Shown here piece after piece: positions 35,532 through 43,962 of a stretch of DNA of 64,000 bases. This DNA is from Dyadobacter fermentans (GTDB lineage: Bacteria; Bacteroidota; Bacteroidia; Cytophagales; Spirosomataceae), in NCBI RefSeq assembly GCF_019924045.1, contig NZ_JAHXBN010000009.1:1-64000 (forward strand), read 5' to 3'. The first letter of the stretch is position 1. The number at the start of each line of letters is the position of its first letter. Made by a program: the position numbers and the translations under genes. The notes beneath the pieces are model-generated. The model was not told the origin of the DNA. It saw only the letters and a list, made by a program, of their open reading frames with translations, and did no database searches.

Positions 35532-35653
35532 ATGCCGTTAGGCATGCAACATTGGTAGAACTACAAGACCCGCTATCTGGCGTTACATCCCTGACGGGAT
35601 TTCGCGATGATCCGGATTCTCAGATGCTACCAATATTACGTCGCTACGCGATT
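35532..35653. repeat. REP-like hairpin element, copy 2
   Basis: The element runs from ATGCCGTTAGGCAT (35532-35545, itself a small hairpin) and CAACATTGGTAG to CTACCAATATTACGTCGC and TACGCGATT (35627-35653). GTTACATCCCTGACGGGAT lies in between at 35582. The outer ends are near-complementary. Shared words with 19346-19525 and 35844-35915 show a dispersed family. Confidence 0.75.
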
Positions 35654-35721
35654 CTCGCTCAATTATTTTCTTCCATTCATACATATAGCGCAATGGCGCG
35701 AAGGTCTCCTTCGTGCAGGCT

Positions 35722-35805
35722 ATTCGCAGGCCTCCGGCCGAGCGATACGGTGCAAACGAAACCTAAACGATATAGCATTTGCTGACCGGCCGGAGGCCTG
35801 CGAAT
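35722..35805. repeat. Perfect 19-bp inverted repeat
   Basis: ATTCGCAGGCCTCCGGCCG (35722-35740) and its exact reverse complement (35787-35805) flank a 46-bp spacer. This lies between two REP-like units in the gap separating the sigma factor from FecR. It could form a stable stem in RNA. No gene overlaps it. Confidence 0.85.
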
Positions 35806-35843
35806 GTGCACGCAAATCGAGAGACTTGCGCGAGCGGTTCGGC

Positions 35844-35915
35844 GTTACATCCCTGACGGGATTTTGCGATGCGCCTAATATCCAAATCCTACCAATATTG
35901 CATCGCTACGCGATT
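35844..35915. repeat. REP-like element, partial copy 3
   Basis: GTTACATCCCTGACGGGAT (35844-35862) and CTACCAATATTGCATCGC with TACGCGATT (35889-35915) match the right half of copy 2, with only a few changes. The left half is replaced by other sequence. Confidence 0.75.
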
Positions 35916-35959
35916 CTTAACTTGCAATACTCTTACATTTAAGGCAGATTAGCCATTTA

Positions 35960-36054
35960 AAATTAATTATACATATAATACTTTTTGTACTTTATTATCA
36001 TTTAATACATTACACCCTTTCTCCCTTTCCTCCCTCCTCCTTTCCTCCCCTTCT
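35960..36054. repeat. AT-rich island followed by a polypyrimidine tract
   Basis: ATAATACTTTTTGTACTTTA and similar words (about 35960-36010) are followed by CTTTCTCCCTTTCCTCCC and related units (36014-36054). Both types recur at other gaps in the window. The remaining ~110 bp to the FecR start presumably hold its promoter, but no clear match was found. Confidence 0.55.
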
Positions 36055-36164
36055 ATCACTTTTCAAAATTTTTTTTGACTTTTTTGGTTATCCCGGCCCT
36101 CAAAACAGACATACCATTTTAAAGAGCCTGCAAATGCTCTGAAACGTATGTTTTTGTTTTACCG

Positions 36165-37250
36165 ATGAGCTTACACCGAATATTTACCGTGGAAGAGCTG
36201 GCGACGGACGATTCGTTCCGGCGCTGGGTAATGTCGCCCACACCGGAGCTCGACCGCTATTGGCAGCAATGGCTCCAGCAAAATCCCGACCGTGCGGGCA
36301 TTGTGGCGCGTGCACGGGAGTTGGTGCTGGCGGTGCATGAAGTTTACCGGGACGACCTTTCGGATGAAACGCTGCGACATGAGATCGCCGAGATAACACG
36401 CCTGGCGGAGGAACGTAAAGCGGACGGTCGTGTGCCGTTCTACCAGCGGGCGATTTGGAGAGCCGCGGCCGCGCTCCTGCTCACCGGCGGGCTGAGCTGG
36501 CTTTACTACACGACGCATAATGTAATAGCCCCGGCAGGAAAAGGGCAGGAAATTACGCTGGAGAGTGAGATGCTCGTCAAAATCAACCCGACGGAATTGG
36601 AAATGACCGTGCTCCTGAGCGACAACAGCGTGGCTACCCTGGCCAAAGGCAGCAGCATCAGCTATCCCCGGCATTTCGCAACGCATGAGCGACGCGTATA
36701 CCTCACGGGCGAGGCATTTTTTGACGTGGCCAAAAATCCCGCCCAGCCGTTCCTGGTTTACACCAACGAAACGGTGACCAAAGTGCTCGGTACGAGTTTC
36801 CGCATCAAGGCATTTGAGGGCGATAACACCGAAATGGTGGCCGTTAAGACCGGGCGTGTGTCGGTATATGCCAAGAAGGAATATGAAACCTCGCAAGGAT
36901 CCAAACCGGCGGGTGTGATCCTGAATCCCAACCAGCAGGTGGTGTTTAATCGCAAGGAAAATAAACTGGAAAAAGCTGCTACGGCCAATCCGGTACTGCT
37001 GGCTGAATCGGCGGTGCAAAAAGACCAGGTGTTCGACGACAGGCCCGTTGCAGAAGCATTCGATGCGCTGGCAAAAATATACGGGATCAGCATTGTGTAC
37101 CAGCCCGAAACAGTTTCCAACTGCATGATCAGCGCGCAGTTTAATGAAGAAAATCTGAAACAACGATTAAATGCAATATGCCAGGCAATAGGTGCCGGCT
37201 ACGATATGGAGGATGGTCGCGTTGTGATCAGTTCCAAAGGTTGTAACTGA
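36165..37250 (+). CDS. FecR-family anti-sigma factor
   Basis: The 361-residue protein has an N-terminal cytoplasmic part (~1-100) and one membrane segment (AAALLLTGGLSWLYY, ~103-117). The periplasmic FecR domain (SDNSVATLAKGSSISYPRHF, RRVYLTGEAFFDVAKNPAQP, VLGTSFRIKAF) and a DUF4974 C-terminus (VFDDRPVAEAFDALAKIYGI) follow. It would hold the upstream ECF sigma factor inactive until the STN domain of SusC pair 2 signals ligand binding. It is separated from the sigma gene by 787 bp of repeats, unusually far for this pair. A 7-unit decamer array starts 16 bp after its stop. Confidence 0.93.
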   Translation: MSLHRIFTVEELATDDSFRRWVMSPTPELDRYWQQWLQQNPDRAGIVARARELVLAVHEVYRDDLSDETLRHEIAEITRLAEERKADGRVPFYQRAIWRAAAALLLTGGLSWLYYTTHNVIAPAGKGQEITLESEMLVKINPTELEMTVLLSDNSVATLAKGSSISYPRHFATHERRVYLTGEAFFDVAKNPAQPFLVYTNETVTKVLGTSFRIKAFEGDNTEMVAVKTGRVSVYAKKEYETSQGSKPAGVILNPNQQVVFNRKENKLEKAATANPVLLAESAVQKDQVFDDRPVAEAFDALAKIYGISIVYQPETVSNCMISAQFNEENLKQRLNAICQAIGAGYDMEDGRVVISSKGCN

Positions 37251-37266
37251 GGGAACGTCGGGATTA

Positions 37267-37336
37267 GTCGGACGTGGTCAGGATTTGTCAGGTGTGGTTA
37301 GGACTAGTCGAGATCAGTCAGGAATAGTCAGGATGC
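37267..37336 (+). repeat. Second tandem decamer array (7 units, GTCAGGNNNN)
   Basis: Seven consecutive 10-bp units begin at 37267 (GTCGGACGTG, GTCAGGATTT, GTCAGGTGTG, GTTAGGACTA, GTCGAGATCA, GTCAGGAATA, GTCAGGATGC). The sequence family and strict 10-bp register are those of the left arm at 9161-9398, but no inverted arm follows. The remaining gap to 37596 shows no gene and presumably carries the susC promoter. Confidence 0.8.
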
Positions 37337-37596
37337 CTTTAAAAAGTTGCATAAGGCTGCGGAAGTAGCAAATTTCTAAATTCTAAACCCTTTTCAGGAC
37401 TAAAATCAGCTACCATTAATCCCCCATTATTCTGCCTATGACATATTGTTGACTCTGCCTCCATTTTGAATGATAAAGAGCCAGTGATGATTGCGCCATC
37501 ACCGGCCCTGCGCCTCCCCTCGCCCGGACTGGAATCTGTGGCGATACAGGAGCATTTTGTCCCATCATTTCAATCCTGAACAAAACTTTCAAAAGT

Positions 37597-40500
37597 ATGA
37601 AAAAACACCGACATCTATCCCGGCTACTTTACAGGGCTATGAGAATATCACTTTACCAATTATTATTTGCCTTAATCTTCGCCACTGTGTCAGCAGCAGG
37701 CACCGTTGGGGCGCAGGATATTCTGAACCAGAAAATCACGATCCAGGTCAGCAACCTCGAAATGAAGACCGTCCTGACCAAGCTTAACAAGCTGACACAG
37801 TTGCGGTTTACGTACAGCTCTTCGTTGATCAAATCGCAACGAAAGGTGTCGATTCATGCTGTCGACAGGCCGCTGGGCGACATTCTGGACGATCTTTTCA
37901 AATCTGCCAACATTACCTACAAGATTGAAGGCAAGCAGGTGGTGCTCATCAAAAATGCCGCCGAACCTGGCAGCGCATTGCCGGAAATCATCCGCAACCA
38001 GAGCGATATCGACCGCAACATCACGGGAAGGGTCACGGACGAAAAGGGCAATCCCCTGCCGGGCGTGAACATTGTGGTGAAAGGTACGAAAGTAGGAACC
38101 ACCACCGATACGGAGGGCACATTTCAGCTAAGCGTGCCCGATGGCGGCGGCATACTGGTATTCTCGTCTGTGGGCTTCACGGCACAAGAAATACCGCTGG
38201 GTAATCAGTCCAATTATGATATTTCGATGACGCCCGATGTGCGCAACCTCGAAATGGTGGTGGTAACGGCGCTGGGTATTAAGCGGGATGCCAAGAAACT
38301 TGGCTACTCCACGGCGACAGTCAACACCGAAGAACTTACCACCAACCGCACGACCAACCTCGGTAACAGCTTACAGGGTAAAGTAGCCGGTTTAAATGTG
38401 ACGCCGCCTGCGAGCGGTCCGGGTGGTTCTACCAAAATCCGTATCCGTGGCCAGTCGTCTTTTGGCGGTAACAACTCTCCACTCATTATCGTAAACGGCA
38501 TTCCGATCAACAACAGCAGCGTTTCGGCGGGCGGCTCGAACGGAAACGGCACAGGTAACCCTACCGGAGGCTCTTCGGATGCGGGCGACGGCTTGCAAAG
38601 CATTAACCAGGACGATATCGAATCGATGACGGTTCTGAAAGGAGCGGCCGCTGCTGCACTGTACGGCTTCCGCGCGAAGGACGGTGCGATCATTATCACC
38701 ACTAAAAGCGGCAGCAAAACAACCGGTATCGGCGTGGAGCTCAATTCCAATTTCCAGGCGCAGGAAGCATTGGATTACACTGATTTTCAATACGAATACG
38801 GCCAGGGAGAGTTTGGGAAACGTCCTACTACCGTGGCAGAAGCGCAAAGCTCGGGTGTATTTGCTTTCGGTGAAAAGCTCGACGGCAAGCTCACACCTCA
38901 ATTCGACGGCAGCATGCAGCCTTACGTGGCACACAAGGACCGTATCAAGAAGTTTTACCGCACAGGAACCAGTTTTACCAATTCAGTTGCATTATCAGGC
39001 GGCAATGAAAAAGGAAATTTCCGCCTCTCTTTTGCGAATACCGATGCCAATGCGATCATGCCGAATTCGGCTTATCACAAAAAAATCTTCAACCTAGGGT
39101 TGAACTACAAGTTTACTAAAAAGCTTTCCGCGCAACTGAACGCAAACTATTCCAACGAGTACAACAAAAATCCGCCCCAGATCGGTATCCAGGACATGAA
39201 TGCGAATACCACCATTTATACCATGGCTACCAGCATCGATGCCGACTGGCTCAAAAACCGCAAGGACGCCAACGGCAACGAAATGCCCCTGGCGCGTTTT
39301 ACCAACCGCAATAACCCCTACTGGGTAGCTTACGACCGGTTCGAAAACGTGCGCCGCGACCGGATTTTCGGAAATACCTCCGTGCGCTACGATTTCACCG
39401 ACTGGCTGTTCGTACAAGGCCGCATCGGACAGGATTACTACACGCGGCCGTACAACTACAACCGCCCGACGGGTACGCGCTCCATCAGCGCAGTGATTAC
39501 GGGATTCAATGGCTACTACTACCAGGACGTGTCGACATTCCGCGAGCGGAACATGGACATTCTCGTCGGTGCCAACCGGACGTTCGGCGATTTTGGAATA
39601 GACATCACGCTCGGCGGTAACCAAATGCTGCAGGTGAACGACAATATTTCGACGGCAGTGACCAACTTCTACGTGCGTGACTTGTATACAATCGGCAACG
39701 GGCAAGTGAAAACCCCGAACTATGGATACAGCAAAAAGAAGGTGAATTCCATTTACGGTGCAGCAGAATTTTCTTACAAGAACTTCCTGTTTGTCAATAT
39801 CACTGGCCGCAACGACTGGTTCTCGACACTAAATCCCGGTTCAAACAGCTATCTCTACCCGTCTGTGAGCGGTAGCTTTGTGTTCAGTCAGGCATTTGAG
39901 AATGCACCGAACTGGCTTACTTATGGAAAGCTGCGCGCAGCGTATGCGGAGGTGGGAGGCGATACGGATCCGTATTCGAATAACCTCTACTACGGGATCA
40001 ATGCCAACCCTTTCAATGGTACTGCATTGGGTAACCTCCCTTCGACCGTCAGCCCCAACGCAAATCTCCGGCCACTGAAAGTGAAGGAAACCGAAGTCGG
40101 TCTTGAGATGAAAACTTTTGACAGCCGCCTGAACCTGGATCTTTCGCTTTACCGTAAAAACACCGTGGATGAGATCCTTAACGTCGATATTTCCAACGCG
40201 TCCGGTTTCAGCCAGACTAAAGTCAACGTCGGCAAGCTGCGAAACCAGGGGGTGGAGTTTTTGCTGACTATCGTCCCCGTACGCAACGACAATTTCACCT
40301 GGGAAACGGGCTTCAACGGCAGCTACAACATCAGCAAGGTGATTGAATTGGCGGCCGGCCCGCCACGGCAACCCCGATTCGATGTGGGAACCGGAGAGTT
40401 TTTCGGCATTGTTTCCCACGAAGTCGATAAGCCGCTGGCGTCGCTGCGGGGCTTCGATTACAAGCGTGACGAACAGGGCCGCATCATCACCTCGGCCGGA

Positions 40501-41064
40501 TTGCCGCAACAGGGCAACATCGTGACTTTCGGCAGTGCCATCCCGAAATGGGTTGGTGCCTGGGTGAACACCATCAATGTAAAGGGCATTCGCATTGGTA
40601 CGCAAATCGATTTCAAGGCTGGGAACAAGATCCTCTCGAACTCCAACCTGAACTTCCTGCGTGAAGGACTCTCCAAATCCTCCCTGGTAGGTCGCGAAGG
40701 GGGCGTACTCCTGGAAGGTGTCACAGCCACGGGCGAACCCAACACAACCCGTGTCGAAGCCGAGCAATTTTACACCGCATACCGCAGCACTAACCTGGCC
40801 TCGCCTTTTGTATACAATGGCGCGTTCGTGCGCTGGCGGACGCTCTCGATCGGCTATGACTTGTCACGTTTTCTGCGCGAAAAGACCTTTGTAAAAGGCC
40901 TGACGCTCTCTGCAATGTGCAACAACGTACTGATGATCAAGAAGTATATCGACAACCTCGACCCCGAAGCACAGGTATCGGCCTCCGACAACCTGCAAGG
41001 TATCGAGACGCATACGCTTCCGACCACGCGGAGTTACGGGATTAATTTGAACATTAAGTTGTGA
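37597..41064 (+). CDS. SusC/RagA TonB-linked outer-membrane protein with STN domain (pair 2)
   Basis: The 1155-residue protein has a signal region (to about residue 39). An STN domain (~47-112: QKITIQVSNLEMKTVLTKLN, VSIHAVDRPLGDILDDLF) is followed by a CarboxypepD_reg-like domain (ITGRVTDEKGNPLPGVNIVV), a plug (MVVVTALGIKRDAKKLGYST; GAAAAALYGFRAKDGAIIIT) and a beta-barrel ending INLNIKL. The STN domain is the part that contacts a FecR protein, matching the sigma/FecR genes just upstream. It therefore likely reports ligand uptake and autoinduces its own locus. SusD follows after a 179-bp repeat-filled gap. Confidence 0.95.
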   Translation: MKKHRHLSRLLYRAMRISLYQLLFALIFATVSAAGTVGAQDILNQKITIQVSNLEMKTVLTKLNKLTQLRFTYSSSLIKSQRKVSIHAVDRPLGDILDDLFKSANITYKIEGKQVVLIKNAAEPGSALPEIIRNQSDIDRNITGRVTDEKGNPLPGVNIVVKGTKVGTTTDTEGTFQLSVPDGGGILVFSSVGFTAQEIPLGNQSNYDISMTPDVRNLEMVVVTALGIKRDAKKLGYSTATVNTEELTTNRTTNLGNSLQGKVAGLNVTPPASGPGGSTKIRIRGQSSFGGNNSPLIIVNGIPINNSSVSAGGSNGNGTGNPTGGSSDAGDGLQSINQDDIESMTVLKGAAAAALYGFRAKDGAIIITTKSGSKTTGIGVELNSNFQAQEALDYTDFQYEYGQGEFGKRPTTVAEAQSSGVFAFGEKLDGKLTPQFDGSMQPYVAHKDRIKKFYRTGTSFTNSVALSGGNEKGNFRLSFANTDANAIMPNSAYHKKIFNLGLNYKFTKKLSAQLNANYSNEYNKNPPQIGIQDMNANTTIYTMATSIDADWLKNRKDANGNEMPLARFTNRNNPYWVAYDRFENVRRDRIFGNTSVRYDFTDWLFVQGRIGQDYYTRPYNYNRPTGTRSISAVITGFNGYYYQDVSTFRERNMDILVGANRTFGDFGIDITLGGNQMLQVNDNISTAVTNFYVRDLYTIGNGQVKTPNYGYSKKKVNSIYGAAEFSYKNFLFVNITGRNDWFSTLNPGSNSYLYPSVSGSFVFSQAFENAPNWLTYGKLRAAYAEVGGDTDPYSNNLYYGINANPFNGTALGNLPSTVSPNANLRPLKVKETEVGLEMKTFDSRLNLDLSLYRKNTVDEILNVDISNASGFSQTKVNVGKLRNQGVEFLLTIVPVRNDNFTWETGFNGSYNISKVIELAAGPPRQPRFDVGTGEFFGIVSHEVDKPLASLRGFDYKRDEQGRIITSAGLPQQGNIVTFGSAIPKWVGAWVNTINVKGIRIGTQIDFKAGNKILSNSNLNFLREGLSKSSLVGREGGVLLEGVTATGEPNTTRVEAEQFYTAYRSTNLASPFVYNGAFVRWRTLSIGYDLSRFLREKTFVKGLTLSAMCNNVLMIKKYIDNLDPEAQVSASDNLQGIETHTLPTTRSYGINLNIKL

Positions 41065-41081
41065 GGGGCCTGCGGCCGAGC

Positions 41082-41227
41082 GAGGGAGAACGGAGGAAAG
41101 GGAGGAAGGAGGAAGAGGAACGGAAAAAATTCGGTTATTCCCCGTTCCACGGCGGCCCATTCACAATTAGACTATTCAGTCATTCAATCATTCAGTCATT
41201 CAATCATTCCCCGTTCCACGGCGGATC
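41082..41227. repeat. Mixed repeat block between susC and susD (pair 2)
   Basis: A polypurine tract (41082-41123) is followed by two direct copies of CCCCGTTCCACGGCGG (41140-41155; 41209-41227 with GATC after it), with CATTCAGT/CATTCAAT octamers between them. The same octamer and module occur at 19214-19318 and 19551-19612. The block fills the gap between genes that are normally adjacent. Confidence 0.8.
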
Positions 41228-41243
41228 ATTCAATCATTAACAT

Positions 41244-42776
41244 ATGAGACGACTATTCATATATGCCGCGGCGCTTGCAGTGCTCATTGGCGCCAATTCC
41301 TGCGACAGCGGTTTTGAGGAGGTTAACAAAAACCCCGTCCTCGCAACAGATATCGACCCGATATATTTGTTTTCCAATGCAGAGTTCTCGTCGGCCATCG
41401 CTACGCAGAACTACCAGATGCAGATCGTGCAGCAGATCAACACGCCTTACACCGGGGTTGTAGAGGGAGGGAACCACAATGCGCTTTCCGATCCGAATTC
41501 GAATGCGAACTTCAACTCATTGTATCTGCAAAACGGCCCGGTGAACCTGCTCACCACGGTTATCGCCAAAACAAAGGATAATCCGGCACGCAGCAACCTG
41601 TACAATATGTCGCGGATCTGGAAGGCCTATGTTTTTATGGTTTTAGTAGATACTTACGGTGACGTGCCTTATTCTCAGGCTGGGAAGGCATTTCTGGAAG
41701 GAATTAATCTGCCGAAATACGACGATCAGAAAGTGATTTACCAGGATCTGATTAAAGAATTGCAGGAAGGTACCAAAGCGCTGGATGCCAGCAAACCCAT
41801 TGAATCGGGCGACCTTTTCTTCAAAGGTAATATTGCCCAATGGAAGAAACTGGGAAATTCCCTGCTCTTGCGTGCGGGAATGCGGTATTCTAAAATTGAC
41901 CCTGCCACAGCAAAGTCGGTGGTGGCTATTGCGCTTGATCCTGCCAATGGCGGCGTCCAAAGTTCCAACGCCGACAACGCCTACATCGCATTCAACAGCA
42001 CATTCAACCACCCGTTGGCCGGCTATTTCCAGGGAACAGAGCGTGGCAATGTGTATATGGGCAAAGCATTTATCGATTACCTGAAAACTTCGGGCGATCC
42101 GCGCCTTCAGGTAATTGCCGTCAAATATGAAGCGCCAAGTAACCCGCTGGCCACCGCCGGTGCTGAGAATACGACACCTGCCGATCAGGACGGAATGCCA
42201 TACGGCTATAACGAATCGACGATCGCCAATGCCCCCGGCTTCCCCGGAAAGATCGGTTCTGCATTCAAATATTCGCAGATCAACCGTCGTACAGTCGGCA
42301 AAATTGACGCGCCTGAGTTTTTTATCACCTGGTCGCAAACCCTGCTGCTACAAGCGGAAGCAGTACAGCGCGGCTGGGCGACTGGTAACGTAAAGGACCT
42401 TTACGAAGCCGGTGTGAAAGCGCATATGAGCCAGCTGCCCACCTACGACGTGCTTGCGACCATTCCGGCAGCGAGCCAGGAGGCGTACCTCACTGCAAAC
42501 CCGTTTGTGCCAGCCAAGGCATTGGAGCAGATCAACAATCAGTACTGGATTTCCTCATTTCTGAATGGCTCCGAAGCCTGGGCCAACTTCCGCAGAAGCG
42601 GCTTTCCGACGCTTCCGATCAACAATTACCCGGGTAAAGATCCATCTGTAAAAGATTTCATCAAGCGATTGGTGTACCCCGTCCGTGAACGCTCTGTGAA
42701 CGAAGCCAACTACAACGAGGCCGTTGCCAGAATGGGCCCTGACGAGCTTGGAACACCCGTTTTTTGGGATAAATAA
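41244..42776 (+). CDS. SusD/RagB-family surface lipoprotein (pair 2)
   Basis: The 510-residue lipoprotein has signal MRRLFIYAAALAVLIGANSC (Cys20). Next come the SusD-like_2 features NMSRIWKAYVFMVLVDTYGD, VPYSQAGKAFLEGINLPKYD, NSLLLRAGMRYSKIDPATAK and the C-terminal FLNGSEAWANFRRSGFPTLP. It is a distant paralogue of the pair 1 protein (similar VEEVN-type start and DVPY/DIPY block). It would deliver ligand to SusC pair 2. The RraA-type gene follows after 33 bp, so the ligand is probably processed by the enzymes encoded there. Confidence 0.92.
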   Translation: MRRLFIYAAALAVLIGANSCDSGFEEVNKNPVLATDIDPIYLFSNAEFSSAIATQNYQMQIVQQINTPYTGVVEGGNHNALSDPNSNANFNSLYLQNGPVNLLTTVIAKTKDNPARSNLYNMSRIWKAYVFMVLVDTYGDVPYSQAGKAFLEGINLPKYDDQKVIYQDLIKELQEGTKALDASKPIESGDLFFKGNIAQWKKLGNSLLLRAGMRYSKIDPATAKSVVAIALDPANGGVQSSNADNAYIAFNSTFNHPLAGYFQGTERGNVYMGKAFIDYLKTSGDPRLQVIAVKYEAPSNPLATAGAENTTPADQDGMPYGYNESTIANAPGFPGKIGSAFKYSQINRRTVGKIDAPEFFITWSQTLLLQAEAVQRGWATGNVKDLYEAGVKAHMSQLPTYDVLATIPAASQEAYLTANPFVPAKALEQINNQYWISSFLNGSEAWANFRRSGFPTLPINNYPGKDPSVKDFIKRLVYPVRERSVNEANYNEAVARMGPDELGTPVFWDK

Positions 42777-42809
42777 TAATAACTATTGCTAACCCTTAAT
42801 CATTCTTTT

Positions 42810-43742
42810 ATGCTAAAACAAACCTTGCTTGCGGGAGCGTTTGTGCTGGGAAACCTCGCTTCCCATGCACAGGCGATCTCGCCAACTCCTGACCAGATTA
42901 AAGCTTACACCTCCGGCTGGAAGGGCGAACGCTCACCGGATGGTCGCCCGCGCGTTTCGGACGCGATTCTGGCCCGCCTGAAAAACATTTCGATGGAAGA
43001 AGCCTGGGGTGTGCTGCGCAACAAAGGCTACCACAACCAGTTTGAAGGCGAATGGCAGCTTATCCACAACGACAGCACCATGACAGGCCGCGTGGTAACT
43101 GCGCAGTACATGCCCTCCCGCCCCGATTTGCAGGACCTGGTGAAGGAAACCGGTAAAAAAGAAGGCCGCGTGCAAACAGGTGGTACCAACTCCTGGCCGA
43201 TCGACGTGCTCAAAGAAGGCGATGTGTATGTGGCCGACGGCTACGGCAAAATCGCCGACGGCACGCTTATCGGCGACAATCTCGGCAACTCCATTTACGC
43301 CAAATCCAAACGCGGGGTGATCTTTTACGGCTCGGTACGCGATGTGGAAGGATTGAGCGAGATCAAAGGTTTCAATGCGTGGATCAAAGGCCAGGACCCG
43401 TCGTACATCCAGCAAATGATGCTCACGAACATCAACACGCCCATCCGCATCGGTCGGGCGGTGGTGCTTCCGGGAGATGTGGTACTGGCCAAAAAATACG
43501 GTACAATCTTCATCCCGGCGCATTTGGTGGAAGATCTGGTGATTACGTCGGAAGTAACGGCCCTGCGCGACGAGTTCGGGCATCTGCGCCTGCGCGAGGG
43601 CAAGTACACGCCGGGAGAAATCGACACGAAATGGTCGGACGCGATCCAGAAGGACTTCCTGAACTGGGTAAACAACTACCCTGGCAAGCTGCCTATGACG
43701 AAGAAGGAGCTGGATGATTATTTGAAAGAAAGGAACTATTAG
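42810..43742 (+). CDS. Exported RraA/HMG-aldolase-family protein
   Basis: The 310-residue protein has an apparent Sec signal (MLKQTLLAGAFVLGNLASHA, cleavage near QA) and an RraA-fold domain with the conserved GDNL (155-158) and RD (177-178) motifs within GVIFYGSVRDVEG. These supply metal- and substrate-binding residues in 4-hydroxy-4-methyl-2-oxoglutarate aldolases, so an aldolase or decarboxylase is more likely than an RNase E regulator. Export is unusual for this family, which is normally cytoplasmic. Start at 42810 is chosen over a TTG at 42786. It lies between SusD and a Tat-exported enolase-superfamily enzyme. Confidence 0.82.
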   Translation: MLKQTLLAGAFVLGNLASHAQAISPTPDQIKAYTSGWKGERSPDGRPRVSDAILARLKNISMEEAWGVLRNKGYHNQFEGEWQLIHNDSTMTGRVVTAQYMPSRPDLQDLVKETGKKEGRVQTGGTNSWPIDVLKEGDVYVADGYGKIADGTLIGDNLGNSIYAKSKRGVIFYGSVRDVEGLSEIKGFNAWIKGQDPSYIQQMMLTNINTPIRIGRAVVLPGDVVLAKKYGTIFIPAHLVEDLVITSEVTALRDEFGHLRLREGKYTPGEIDTKWSDAIQKDFLNWVNNYPGKLPMTKKELDDYLKERNY

Positions 43743-43771
43743 CGTGGTGCGGTATGGCAGGCGGTTCGGGG

Positions 43772-43874
43772 TTTGACCATGGACCGCCGACCATAGACCG
43801 CCGATTCTTTTCCTGCCCAATTCAAATCCATACAAAACAAAACCATGGTCGATGGTCCATCGTCCATGGTCAAA
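43772..43874. repeat. Inverted repeat array with GACCATGGACCGCC units
   Basis: TTTGACCATGGAC (43772-43784) is the exact complement of GTCCATGGTCAAA (43862-43874). The left arm repeats a 14-bp unit (GACCATGGACCGCC, GACCATAGACCGCC). The right arm repeats CCATGGTCGATGGTCCATCG-type units. It lies between two genes of the same strand. Confidence 0.8.
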
Positions 43875-43962
43875 ATGCAACCCGACCATCCATACGCACT
43901 CGGCGGTCAGCCGTCAGCTGTCGGCGGTCAAAAAATATTCACGATACTAAACTCAAATCCCG

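Noticed and set aside
35378..35942. Short open frames in the sigma-fecR gap
   Set aside because: They follow REP-like and inverted repeats and share the repeat words in translation, so they are not genes.
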